DNA of 64,000 bases from Phytoactinopolyspora mesophila (GCF_010122465.1 NZ_WLZY01000009.1:54719-118718); one strand, 5' to 3'; shown: positions 53,981 to 62,660, counted from the stretch's first letter. Notes: a model not told the origin generated them from the sequence alone. Numbers and translations: made by a program.

Positions 53981-54312
53981 GCTGCCTCCTTGCCCTGGTC
54001 ACCCAGCAACCCTGCCATGGTGCCGACGAATTCGTGCCATGTCTTGCCGGAGCGCCGGAGCATGTCCCGGCCGACACCGTTCAGGCTGTAGTACTTCCGA
54101 TGTGGCCCCTCCACGGACGGCACCAGGTACGTGGTGAGTGCGCCGGACCGGTAGAGGCGGCGCAGCGTCCCATAGACCGAGGCATCGGCGACCTCGTCGA
54201 GCCCGGCCGCACGTAGCCGGCGCACGACGTCATACCCGTAGCCGTCGGAATCCCGGAGGACGGCCAGCACTGCGAGGTCGAGTACGCCCTTGAGGAGCTG
54301 GGTGGTGTCCAT
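53977..54312 (-). CDS. PadR-family transcriptional regulator
   Basis: 111 residues with the PadR winged-helix core (TTQLLKGVLDLAVLAVLRD, GYGYDVVRRLRAAG, VYGTLRRLYRSGAL, RKYYSLNGVGRDML). GGGAGGG lies upstream of the ATG. It probably represses itself and the coupled membrane-protein gene through the dyad at 54339-54369. Confidence 0.92.
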   Translation of the reverse strand: MDTTQLLKGVLDLAVLAVLRDSDGYGYDVVRRLRAAGLDEVADASVYGTLRRLYRSGALTTYLVPSVEGPHRKYYSLNGVGRDMLRRSGKTWHEFVGTMAGLLGDQGKEAA

Positions 54313-54338
54313 CGTTGCCCTCCCAGATACGTTCTGAT

Positions 54339-54369
54339 GTGTAGTACTAAGGTATGCACAGTACTACAC
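54339..54369. promoter_or_regulatory. Candidate PadR operator, 10-bp arms
   Basis: GTGTAGTACT (54339-54348) and AGTACTACAC (54360-54369) are perfect reverse complements with an 11-base spacer, 26 bases upstream of the PadR ATG. Each arm also contains a self-palindromic AGTACT core, typical of a dimer-binding site. Confidence 0.7.
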
Positions 54370-54524
54370 GCCGCATTCCAATACAGGCCGACACGCGCCG
54401 ATCCACCTGATCAAATCCGCACACTTGGTCAAGACGGTCTCTGACCGACCAAGCCGGCTGCCTATGCACAGTGTCCTGGCGAACAAGGCAGTCCCTGGAA
54501 CGTCCAGTAACATACGCGACACAT

Positions 54525-55202
54525 ATGCGCGTACTGGTCGTCGAAGATGACAACAGCTTTGCCGATGCGCTGAGCACGGCTCTGCGCCGGCACGGCCATG
54601 ACGTGGTGCGCGCGGAATCCGGCGAACAGGCCTTGGCCGCACCGGCGTCCGACCTCGTGCTCCTCGACCTCGGCCTGCCGGACATCGACGGCATCCAGGT
54701 GCTGCGCCGCATCCGCGAACGCAGCCAGGTAGGTGTCATCGCCATCACGGCGCGCGGAGAGGAATCGCAGCGTGTCCTGGGCCTGCGCAACGGCGCCGAC
54801 GATTACCTCGTCAAGCCGTTCGGCATGGCAGAGCTTTCGGCCCGAATGGACGCCGTGCGACGACGGATCGGCGCCCAGGCACCGCCCAGCCAACGGCTCC
54901 GGCTCGGCCCCATCGAAATCGACCTTTCCGAACGCACTGTCTTCTGCGGCAACACATCGGTCACCCTGACGCGCAAAGAATTCGATCTGCTCGCCGCTCT
55001 GGTCCGGGCCGGCGGAACGGTGCTCACCCGCGAGGACATCATGACCCAGGTGTGGCAGACCAGCTGGCACGGCGTGGCGCGAACGCTGGAAGTCCACGTC
55101 GCCAGCCTGCGGGCCAAACTCGGCGCGCCAGAGCTGATCCAGACCGTACGGGGCGTCGGATACCGCCTGGCCGTCGTGCCCGCCACGGCCGGCACGGACT
55201 GA
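54525..55202 (+). CDS. OmpR-family response regulator
   Basis: 225 residues. The receiver domain has acidic residues at 8-9 (VEDD), the phosphorylation site Asp48 (LVLLDLGLPDIDG), and the conserved lysine in DDYLVKPF. The winged-helix DNA-binding domain covers about 130-220 (LTRKEFDLLAALVRAGG; GVGYRLAVVP). The pairing with a kinase 13 bases downstream and the TAXI-TRAP genes suggests a TctD-like regulator of tricarboxylate-type uptake. No ribosome site is clear; TAACAT lies 11 bases upstream. Confidence 0.92.
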   Translation: MRVLVVEDDNSFADALSTALRRHGHDVVRAESGEQALAAPASDLVLLDLGLPDIDGIQVLRRIRERSQVGVIAITARGEESQRVLGLRNGADDYLVKPFGMAELSARMDAVRRRIGAQAPPSQRLRLGPIEIDLSERTVFCGNTSVTLTRKEFDLLAALVRAGGTVLTREDIMTQVWQTSWHGVARTLEVHVASLRAKLGAPELIQTVRGVGYRLAVVPATAGTD

Positions 55203-55215
55203 TCAGGGCGCCGAC

Positions 55216-56712
55216 ATGCGCCGCCGGCTGCTCTTCGCCTACCTGCTGATGCTGGCCGCCGTTCTCGTGGCCGTCGCCGTGCCCTACGCGACGTCAACCG
55301 CCACCCGTGACACACAGGCGGTCTTCATCGATCAGCTCAACGACACCGCCCGGTTCGCCTCTCTCGCCGAACCGGCATTGCGGTCGGGCGAAACCGTCAT
55401 GCTGGCGGCGGAGCTGACCCGCTACGACGAGCTGTACACCGTCGGCGCGGCCGTACTGGACATCAACCGCGAGGTGATCACTGCCTCTCGCGAGGAGTTG
55501 CCTCTCTCGGATGACGCCGTTCAGACCAAGATCGACGCCGGCTTGTCCGGCGAGCGCTCCGGCATCGACCAGGTGGTCTGGCCGTGGGAACGGGAACCGC
55601 TGGTGCTGGTTGAACCAGTGGGCCGGGGCGGCGAAGTGATCGGAGTCGCGCTCACGGTCGCCGACACCGAGGAGCTCCGCGCGCAGATCCTCCGCCAGTG
55701 GTCGCTGCTGGCCACCATCGCCGTCGTGGCCCTGGGACTGGCCACCCTGGCGGCCGTCGGCCTGGCCCGCTGGACGCTGCGCCCGGTGCACGACCTCGAC
55801 AGCGTTGCGCACGACATCAGCGCCGGCACACTCGACGCCCGGGTTCCGGAGGACGAAGGGCCGGCGGAGTTGCGGCGGCTGGCCAGCTCGTTCAACACCA
55901 TGGCCGACACGGTGACCGGTGCGCTGACCCGGCAGCGTGCCTTCGTCTCGCATGCCAGCCATCAGCTGCGCACGCCGCTGGGCGTACTCCGCCTTAGGCT
56001 GGAGAATCTCGTGGACCATTTGCGGCCCAGCGGCGAACGTGAGCATCGACTGGCGATGGCCGAGACAGCCCGGCTGGCCGGCATTCTGTCCGGGCTGCTG
56101 GCGCTGGCCAGAGCGGAGGGGACCGAGCTCGATCTCGCGGCGGTCGACCTCGACGCGGTCGTCCAGGAGCGGGTCACCGCGTGGGAGCCGATGACCGCCA
56201 CGCACAACGTTCGCCTGCTCCGGGCCGGAGGAGCCGATGCTCTGGTGCTAGCCGCCCCGGAGGCTCTCGAACAGGTCCTGGATGCGCTGATCGACAATGC
56301 GCTGAAGTTCGGCTCGCCCGATGGGGAGATCACCATCGGCACCGCGTTGTCCGACGACGGCCGGGCGGAGATCCACGTGACCGACGACGGCCCGGGGCTG
56401 GACGAGGAGGAACGCGCGCACGCCACCGAACGGTTCTGGCGTAGCCCGGCGCACCAGAACACCCCCGGCTCCGGCCTCGGCCTGGCGATCGTGCACGAGC
56501 TGATCAGCGCATGCGGCGGCGACTTGGCCCTGCTTCATGCCGAGCCACACGGCCTCGACGCCAGGATCCGGCTCCGGATCAGCCCGACCGGGCCGCCCGG
56601 TAATACCGAATCGCCCCTGCATGCAGCTCTACCGGATACGTCGAGAAGGCCGCCCGAAGGTTCAGCCGACGGGCCTCCTGATGCGCCCGTGCCAGTTCGT
56701 CCCGGGCGTTGA
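55216..56712 (+). CDS. Sensor histidine kinase, TctE-like
   Basis: 498 residues. The first membrane segment (about 4-24) and second (about 163-187) enclose a roughly 138-residue external sensor domain; HAMP follows at about 188-240. The phospho-acceptor is His249 (SHQLRTPL), and the ATPase domain shows DNALKFGSPDG, DDGPGLD and GSGLGLAIV. After the kinase core there is a Pro/Ser/Gly-rich tail of about 45 residues that overlaps the convergent TAXI gene by 134 bases. It probably senses the transporter's substrate. Confidence 0.92.
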   Translation: MRRRLLFAYLLMLAAVLVAVAVPYATSTATRDTQAVFIDQLNDTARFASLAEPALRSGETVMLAAELTRYDELYTVGAAVLDINREVITASREELPLSDDAVQTKIDAGLSGERSGIDQVVWPWEREPLVLVEPVGRGGEVIGVALTVADTEELRAQILRQWSLLATIAVVALGLATLAAVGLARWTLRPVHDLDSVAHDISAGTLDARVPEDEGPAELRRLASSFNTMADTVTGALTRQRAFVSHASHQLRTPLGVLRLRLENLVDHLRPSGEREHRLAMAETARLAGILSGLLALARAEGTELDLAAVDLDAVVQERVTAWEPMTATHNVRLLRAGGADALVLAAPEALEQVLDALIDNALKFGSPDGEITIGTALSDDGRAEIHVTDDGPGLDEEERAHATERFWRSPAHQNTPGSGLGLAIVHELISACGGDLALLHAEPHGLDARIRLRISPTGPPGNTESPLHAALPDTSRRPPEGSADGPPDAPVPVRPGR

Positions 56713-57571
56713 ACAGCAGCGCTGTCAGCTCATACGCCAGCGACTCGTCCATGTCCTCGCGCACGACCAGGTAGTTCGGCACTCCGATGGTCGTCGTCGT
56801 TTCCAGCCCGTACATCGACCGGGGAATGCTGCGTTCGGAGTACAGCTCACCGAAGCGCTCACGCATCTGGGGTACCTGTTCGGACAGGTCGATGAGCCGG
56901 ATGCGCTCAGCGTCGGCGAGCTCGCTGATCGCGGCCGTAGGGAGCCCGGCGGAGAAGAAGAACGCGCTGATCTCACCGGCGGCGAGCGCAACGGCTGACT
57001 CGTCGATGTTCAGCCGATGGCGCATGATGTCGGATGCCGGGTCCATAGCAGCCACCTCGAGTAGCCGGTCGACGATCACCTCGGTACCGGACCCAGCCGC
57101 TCCGGTCGAGACGGGGTGTCCGCGCAGATCATCCAGGGACCAGATGTCGGACTCGGCCGCCACCACGAAATGCACGTAGTTGTCGTACAGGCGAGCCAGG
57201 GCGCGCACGGGCTGGGGTTCGCCGAATGGGTCGTCGCCGTTCACCGCCAATGACACCGAGTCGGCCAGGCTGAACGCGACTTCGGCGTCGCCGCCGACCA
57301 CCATGCGGATGTTGTCCAGCGACGCGGCGGTCTCGAGCACCTCCGGGCTCAGATCGGGCAGATGCGCGCGCACGGCGTCGGCCATGCCGTGTCCGTAGTC
57401 GAAATACACCCCGCCCGGCCCACCGGTAGCGATCCGAAGGTCGCCGGACGGTCCCGGTTCCGAACACGCCGCCAACCCCACCAGCAAGGCAGCGCCCGCG
57501 CTGAGAGTGGCTAAGAACCCGCGCGAATAGGGGCGGCTCCCTATTCGCGCGGGTTCCAAGAGCCGTTTCAT
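56579..57571 (-). CDS. TAXI-family TRAP solute-binding protein (divergent copy)
   Basis: 330 residues with a lipoprotein signal ending VGLAAC. The TAXI core is visible: LRIATGGPGGVYFDYG, DAEVAFSLADS, LRGHPVSTGAAGSGTEV, and YRAARSG at the end. Its sequence is clearly diverged from the two receptors at 57745 and 58742. The start is odd: the codons between residues 6 and 19 form a perfect 18-bp hairpin, so the N-terminal n-region is encoded by a palindrome. Its 3' end overlaps the kinase gene. Confidence 0.85.
   Translation of the reverse strand: MKRLLEPARIGSRPYSRGFLATLSAGAALLVGLAACSEPGPSGDLRIATGGPGGVYFDYGHGMADAVRAHLPDLSPEVLETAASLDNIRMVVGGDAEVAFSLADSVSLAVNGDDPFGEPQPVRALARLYDNYVHFVVAAESDIWSLDDLRGHPVSTGAAGSGTEVIVDRLLEVAAMDPASDIMRHRLNIDESAVALAAGEISAFFFSAGLPTAAISELADAERIRLIDLSEQVPQMRERFGELYSERSIPRSMYGLETTTTIGVPNYLVVREDMDESLAYELTALLFNARDELARAHQEARRLNLRAAFSTYPVELHAGAIRYYRAARSG
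57515..57556. repeat. 18-bp perfect hairpin inside the signal-peptide codons
   Basis: GAACCCGCGCGAATAGGG (57515-57532) and its exact reverse complement (57539-57556) are separated by only 6 bases. On the minus strand it begins 15 bases into the TAXI gene at 57571. It could hide the early coding region or block ribosomes, or be a short inserted palindrome. Confidence 0.88.
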
Positions 57572-57620
57572 GCCACGTGACCCTAGTGACTATCCGGCAC
57601 GAAGCACTAGGCCAGCGAAG

Positions 57621-57636
57621 CTCAAACCTTCCTCAA
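57621..57636 (+). promoter_or_regulatory. Direct repeat CTCAA, candidate response-regulator site
   Basis: CTCAA occurs at 57621-57625 and 57632-57636, exactly 11 bases apart, in the divergent promoter region of the TAXI genes. Tandem repeats with about 11-base period are typical of OmpR-family binding sites. The repeat is short, so chance is possible. Confidence 0.35.
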
Positions 57637-57744
57637 CTCTGCCGTCATCACCGGCTACAAACGCCCACATCTGCCGATACCGTCCGTGGCGTCGCCGTGA
57701 CCCGGGTCACTCCACACGACGCTCAACGACGAGAAGGAGCACCC

Positions 57745-58758
57745 ATGCAACCCCGATCTTTCACCGCCGCGCTGGCCGCCGTCGCCGGGTCCGCGCTGAT
57801 TCTCACCGCATGTTCCCAACCGGCCGACCAGAGCAGTGACGAAGACTCCGGCAGCCTTTCCATCGCCACGGGCACCACCTCCGGCATCTACTACCCGGTT
57901 GGCGGGGCTATGTCAGAGATCATCAACGGCGAACTCGACGACGTCAGCGCCAGCGCGGAGGCGACGGGCGCGTCGGTCGAGAACCTGCGGCTGCTCAACA
58001 GCGGCGACAGCGACCTGGCCATCGTCCAGGGCGACGCCGCCTACCAGGCCTTCCACGGCGCGGGCGAGTTCGAGGACGGCGCGATCGAGAACCAGAGCCT
58101 GATGGTGCTGTATCCGAACGTGTACCACGCGGTGTCCCTGGAGTCGATTCATGAGAATCTCGAGCTCAACTGCTTCAGCGACATCGCCGGTCACCGCTTC
58201 TCCGTGGGCGCACCGGGAAGCGGAAACGAGCTCGCCACCAATCTCGTCTTCGACGCGTTGGGCATGTCCCCTGACTCGGACATATCCCGGCAGCGCTACG
58301 CCTACGCCGAGACTGCCCGAGCGCTTCGCGACGGCCAGGTCGACGCGGGCTCCTGGGTGGTCGGCGAAGGCCACGGCTCACTGGGAGAACTCGAAGCCAC
58401 GAACCCCATCCACCTGATCCCCATCTGCGACGACGAAGTCAGCCAGGTGACCGACGAGCACCCGTTCTACACACCGCACACGATCGACGCGGGCACGTAT
58501 TCGACCGTGACCGACGACGTACAGACCATCGCGTTGTGGAACATCGTGGCCGTCAGCCCGGACATGTCCGAAGAGCGCGGCTACGAACTGGCGAAGACGC
58601 TCTACGAGAACGTCGGCTCGATCAACCAGGTCTACGCCGCCGGCGAGGAGTACCTGAACCTGGAGACGCTCGAGTTCAGCCCAGTCCCGCTGCATCCGGG
58701 GGTGATCAAGTACGCCGAGGAACAGGGCGTGACGATCCCGGATGAGCTCCGGCCGTAG
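57745..58758 (+). CDS. TAXI-family TRAP solute-binding lipoprotein (copy 1)
   Basis: 337 residues. The signal peptide (MQPRSFTAALAAVAGSALIL) ends in an LTAC lipobox. TAXI motifs are IATGTTSGIYYPVGGAMSEI, GDSDLAIVQGDAAYQA, LYPNVYHAVSLESIHE and SVGAPGSGNELATN. It is a receptor for organic anions outside the membrane, by family knowledge. ATG at 57745 with GAAGGAG upstream. It overlaps the start of copy 2, to which it is highly similar. Confidence 0.93.
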   Translation: MQPRSFTAALAAVAGSALILTACSQPADQSSDEDSGSLSIATGTTSGIYYPVGGAMSEIINGELDDVSASAEATGASVENLRLLNSGDSDLAIVQGDAAYQAFHGAGEFEDGAIENQSLMVLYPNVYHAVSLESIHENLELNCFSDIAGHRFSVGAPGSGNELATNLVFDALGMSPDSDISRQRYAYAETARALRDGQVDAGSWVVGEGHGSLGELEATNPIHLIPICDDEVSQVTDEHPFYTPHTIDAGTYSTVTDDVQTIALWNIVAVSPDMSEERGYELAKTLYENVGSINQVYAAGEEYLNLETLEFSPVPLHPGVIKYAEEQGVTIPDELRP

Positions 58759-59809
58759 GCAGGACCACGTCGTGGCATGCCGAACTCGCGGCGGCGCTCA
58801 GACCATCGTGACGTGCGCCGTGACCTGTGCCGCTGTTTGCGCGACGGCCTGTTCCTCGTCAGGCCCGCCCGGCAGCGACGACGAGCCGAACCGGCTGTCG
58901 ATCGCGACGGGGACCACCTCCGGCATCTACTACCCGGTAGGTGGAGCGATGTCGGAGATCATCAACGGCGAGATCGACGGGCTGAGCGCCAGCGTGGAAG
59001 CCACTGGGGCGTCGGTCGAGAACATGCGACTGCTCGGCCGCGGCGACAGCGACCTGGCCATCGCCCAAGGAGACGTCGTCTATCAGGCTTACCACGCCAA
59101 TGGCGAGTTCACCGGGGACGCCATTGAATCGCAGAGCCTGATGGTGCTGTACCCGAACGTCTACCACGCGGTTTCGCTGGCGTCGGTTCATGCGGACATC
59201 GGGCTCGACTGCTTCGGCGACATCGCCGGCCATCGCTTCTCCGTCGGGGCAGCCGGCAGCGGCAACGAACTCGCCACCAACCTCGTCTTCGACGCGTTGG
59301 ACCTCTCACCGGAGTCCGACATCACCCGGGAGCAGTACGCCTACGCCGACACCGCACGGGCATTGCTCGAGGGCGAGATCGAGGCGGGCTCGTGGGTGGT
59401 CGGAGAGGAACACGCCTCGCTGAGCGAACTCGAGGCAACCTCCCCGATCCACCTGATCCCGGTCTGCGACGACGAACGCGAGCAGGTCACGCGGCGACAT
59501 CCCTTCTATCGGACACACACGATCCGGGCGGGTACATACGCAACGGTGGAGCACGACGTGCTGACCATCGCGTTGTGGAACGTCGTGGCCGTCAGCCCGG
59601 AGATGTCCGAGGAACGAGGCTACGAACTCGCCAAGACCTTGTACGAGAACGTCGATGCCATCAGCCAGGTGTACGACAGCGGCGCTCGCTACCTGACGCT
59701 GGCCTCGCTACGCAACAGTCCGGTTCCGTTGCATCCCGGGCTGGTGAGGTACGCCGAGGAACAAGGCTTCACGGTTCCCGAGGAACTCAAGCCGGGCACC
59801 GGCGGATGA
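58742..59809 (+). CDS. TAXI-family TRAP solute-binding lipoprotein (copy 2)
   Basis: 355 residues from the ATG at 58742, which overlaps the stop of copy 1 by 17 bases; a GTG at 58772 with AGGA upstream is the alternative. The signal ends in an ATAC lipobox. The mature domain is nearly collinear with copy 1 (same IATGTTSGIYYPVGG, LYPNVYHAVSL, GSGNELATNLVFDAL), so this is a recent tandem duplication. The stop overlaps the DUF1850 start (ATGA). Confidence 0.92.
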   Translation: MSSGRRQDHVVACRTRGGAQTIVTCAVTCAAVCATACSSSGPPGSDDEPNRLSIATGTTSGIYYPVGGAMSEIINGEIDGLSASVEATGASVENMRLLGRGDSDLAIAQGDVVYQAYHANGEFTGDAIESQSLMVLYPNVYHAVSLASVHADIGLDCFGDIAGHRFSVGAAGSGNELATNLVFDALDLSPESDITREQYAYADTARALLEGEIEAGSWVVGEEHASLSELEATSPIHLIPVCDDEREQVTRRHPFYRTHTIRAGTYATVEHDVLTIALWNVVAVSPEMSEERGYELAKTLYENVDAISQVYDSGARYLTLASLRNSPVPLHPGLVRYAEEQGFTVPEELKPGTGG

Positions 59810-60345
59810 CCAGCGACGTGTGCTCCGCTCGCCCCCGCGCACGATCTGCCGTCGCGGCCGCGGCGCTCATCGTCGTCACCGCAATCATTGCGCTGGTCCT
59901 GCCGGTCTGGCCGGTGCTCACCGTCGGCCCCGACGACGGACCGGTCCAATATCTGCCCCTGCGCGACGGCGAGCCGTTCGCGGTGAGTTTCGTGCATTCA
60001 CTCGATCACCTGCCGGTCGAGGACTGGTATCACGTCGACGACGGTCACATCGTCCAAGACTCCACCAGGCTGCAACAGTTCGGCGCCGGCATGGGACACA
60101 TCGCCGGCATCGGCCGTGGGCAGGACGCCGGCGAATGGTGGGAGATCACCGGCATGAACCGCCACATCGGGGAGCTGTTGATCCGGGCCGGTAGCGAAAG
60201 CGTCGACCACCGCCTTCACCACGCCGAACAGATCATCCCCTTGTCACAGTGCTGGGCCGGGCAACGGGTCACCGTCCGTCCGGACCGGCTCTCAACCCTG
60301 CACCGTGCCGCCCTGTGGTTTCAGTCACCGGGGTGCGCGGCGTGA
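59806..60345 (+). CDS. DUF1850 domain protein (TAXI-TRAP accessory)
   Basis: 179 residues. One N-terminal membrane segment (about 12-34) anchors an external DUF1850 domain (FAVSFVHSLDHLPVEDWYHVDDG, GAGMGHIAG). DUF1850 genes are typically found next to TAXI-TRAP permeases; their task is unknown. The start overlaps copy 2's stop and the end overlaps a possible GTG of the permease, so the operon is tightly coupled. Confidence 0.87.
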   Translation: MTSDVCSARPRARSAVAAAALIVVTAIIALVLPVWPVLTVGPDDGPVQYLPLRDGEPFAVSFVHSLDHLPVEDWYHVDDGHIVQDSTRLQQFGAGMGHIAGIGRGQDAGEWWEITGMNRHIGELLIRAGSESVDHRLHHAEQIIPLSQCWAGQRVTVRPDRLSTLHRAALWFQSPGCAA

Positions 60346-60386
60346 AAACCCGGGCCGACCGGAGTCTCGAAACCGAGGAGAGCGGC

Positions 60387-62348
60387 ATGAGCCTCAGCAC
60401 ACCAGCGGACCAGCACGCTGAAACGGCCGAACCGGACGGCCGAGATGCGCCGCTGTGGCGGCAGCTGGGAACCGCCCGCTGGGGCGACGGTCCGGTGGGG
60501 GTCGTCGCCGCCTACGCCGTCCTGCTCATCGCCATCGGCTTGGGCTGCTTCCAGCTGTACACCGCCATCAGCCTGGATCTTGATGCGTTCCTGCAGCGTG
60601 TCCTGCACCTGATGTTCGTGCTGGTGCTGGTCTTCCTGCTCCGGCCGGCCGGCAAGCGGGCGTGGGCGCGTTCGGCGCCGATGGCCGTCGTCGACCTGTT
60701 GCTCGTGGCCGCCGCGATGATGGTCAGCCTCTACATCGTGCTGCTCTTCGACGAGATCGTCGGCCGCCAGGGTGCGCCCACCACGATGGATCTGGCCATG
60801 GGCACCGTGACGATCCTGATACTGCTCGAAGCCTGCCGGCGGGTGATCGGGCTGTTCATGTCGGTGCTGGTGTTCTGCTTCTTGTTCTATGCGTGGATCG
60901 GGCCGCTGCTGCCAGGTCTACTCCACCACGACGGCTACACCTTCCAGCGCATCGTCTACCACACGTATCTGTTCCAGGAGGGCATCTACGGCCTGGCCCT
61001 CGGCGTGGCGGCGACCTTCGTGTTCATGTTCATCTTCTTCGGGGCGATGCTGCAGAAGACCGGCGGCGGAGCGTTCTTCATCGACATCGCCTACACCCTG
61101 ACCGGGAAGTACCGCGGCGGTCCCGCCAAGGGCGCCGTGGTCGGCAGCGCCATGATGGGCTCGGTGTCCGGCAGCGCGATCGCCAACACGGTCACCACCG
61201 GCGCCTTCACCATCCCGATGATGAAGAAGGTCGGCTACAAGCCGCACGAGGCGGGCGGAGTCGAGGCCGCGGCGTCCACCGGCGGCCAGCTGCTACCGCC
61301 GATCATGGGCGCCGGAGCGTTCGTGATGGCCGAGCTCCTCGGGGTTCCGTACACGGAGATCGTCAAGATCGCGATCATCCCGGCCATCATGTACTTCGCG
61401 GTGATCTTCCTCTTCGTCGACATCGTGGCTCGCCGGCACGGTATCCAGGGGCTGCCCAAGGAGAGCCTGCCGCGGCTGCGCGCGGTGATGGCCGGAGGCT
61501 TCCACTTCCTTATTCCGTTCGTCCTGCTCGTGTACCTCCTGACGCAATACATGACGCCGCTGCTGGCCGGGCTGTATGCGACCGCCGTGTTGTTCGGCGT
61601 GGCGATGTTGCGCGCCAGCAGCCGGCTGAACGTCAGGGACGTCGCCGAGGTGTTCATGCTGGCGGCCCGTAACACGTTGGGCGTCACGGTCGCCACCGCG
61701 GCGGCGGGGATCATCGTGGGCGTCGTCGGGCTCACCGGGCTCGGGCTGAAGTTCTCCAGCATGGTCGTGAGCGTCGGTGGGGGCCACCTGTTCCCCACCC
61801 TCATCATGGTGGCGCTGGCCTCACTGGTGCTCGGCATGGGCCTGCCGGTCACGGCGTCGTACATCGTCGTCGCGGTGCTCGCCGTACCCGCGCTGGATGA
61901 TCTGGGACTGCCAGTGATCGTCGCCCACATGATCGTCTACTGGTACAGCCAGGACTCGAACGTCACGCCGCCCATCGCCCTGGCTGGATTCGCCGCATCC
62001 GGCATCGCCGGGTCGAGTCCGATGCGTACCGGGGTCGCGGCGTGGAAGTTCTCAAAGGGTCTGTACCTGATACCGCTGCTCATGGCGTATTCGCCGCTGC
62101 TGCTCAACGGCACGTTGTCCGAGATCGTCGTCGCGGTGCTCAGCGGCCTGGTTGGCTTGCTGACCTTCGCCGTGGCCATCGAGGGGTTCTGGCTGCGCAA
62201 GACCACCGTCGTCGAACGGGTGGCCGCCGCCGGCGCCACCGCGCTGCTACTGGCACCGACCACGCTGACCGACGTCATCGGGGCTGTGCTGGCGCTCGGC
62301 GTCGTGGTGTCGCAGGTGCACAGCTACCGCCGCGCCACCACACCATGA
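60387..62348 (+). CDS. Fused TRAP transporter permease (TAXI type)
   Basis: 653 residues with about 15-17 membrane segments: the small (DctQ-like) and large (DctM-like) subunits are fused. Conserved large-subunit features include GSAMMGSVSGSAIANTVTTG, STGGQLLPPIMGAGAF and a segment near 515 (LGMGLPVTASYI). It drives uptake with a sodium or proton gradient using the TAXI receptors. The ATG at 60387 has GAGGAG 7 bases upstream; a GTG at 60342 overlapping the DUF1850 stop is the alternative. Confidence 0.93.
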   Translation: MSLSTPADQHAETAEPDGRDAPLWRQLGTARWGDGPVGVVAAYAVLLIAIGLGCFQLYTAISLDLDAFLQRVLHLMFVLVLVFLLRPAGKRAWARSAPMAVVDLLLVAAAMMVSLYIVLLFDEIVGRQGAPTTMDLAMGTVTILILLEACRRVIGLFMSVLVFCFLFYAWIGPLLPGLLHHDGYTFQRIVYHTYLFQEGIYGLALGVAATFVFMFIFFGAMLQKTGGGAFFIDIAYTLTGKYRGGPAKGAVVGSAMMGSVSGSAIANTVTTGAFTIPMMKKVGYKPHEAGGVEAAASTGGQLLPPIMGAGAFVMAELLGVPYTEIVKIAIIPAIMYFAVIFLFVDIVARRHGIQGLPKESLPRLRAVMAGGFHFLIPFVLLVYLLTQYMTPLLAGLYATAVLFGVAMLRASSRLNVRDVAEVFMLAARNTLGVTVATAAAGIIVGVVGLTGLGLKFSSMVVSVGGGHLFPTLIMVALASLVLGMGLPVTASYIVVAVLAVPALDDLGLPVIVAHMIVYWYSQDSNVTPPIALAGFAASGIAGSSPMRTGVAAWKFSKGLYLIPLLMAYSPLLLNGTLSEIVVAVLSGLVGLLTFAVAIEGFWLRKTTVVERVAAAGATALLLAPTTLTDVIGAVLALGVVVSQVHSYRRATTP

Positions 62349-62428
62349 CTCCCGTCCGGGACATCCCCGAGCTCTCGGATCAGGGCGGCGCCATCCCGAA
62401 GACCGACACGTGCGGCGCACCGCGGACG

Positions 62429-62434
62429 TAGCGT
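62429..62434 (+). promoter_or_regulatory. -10 hexamer TAGCGT, leaderless start
   Basis: TAGCGT with 6 bases to the ATG at 62441. Confidence 0.45.
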
Positions 62435-62440
62435 GGAGAC

Positions 62441-62644
62441 ATGAACAGTTACTACTCCCCCAGCCGCAGAGGACTGTCCCGTCCCCGCAACGGACGCATG
62501 CTCGGCGGGGTGTGTGCCGGGCTGGCCCGGCGGTTCGGCATGAGCCCGACGACGGTGCGTGTGCTGGCCCTGATCTCGTGTCTGCTCCCTGGCCCGAGCG
62601 TGATCATCTACCTCGCCCTGTGGATCGTCATCCCGAGTGACTAA
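62441..62644 (+). CDS. PspC-domain small membrane protein
   Basis: 67 residues with the PspC signature: RNGRMLGGVCAGLARRFGM followed by a membrane segment (about 45-64; LLPGPSVIIYLALWIVIP). In actinobacteria these small PspC proteins are linked to envelope stress; no partner kinase or PspA is nearby. It has a leaderless-type promoter and is not part of the TRAP operon. Confidence 0.9.
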   Translation: MNSYYSPSRRGLSRPRNGRMLGGVCAGLARRFGMSPTTVRVLALISCLLPGPSVIIYLALWIVIPSD

Positions 62645-62660
62645 CAGTCGCTCCGCGATC

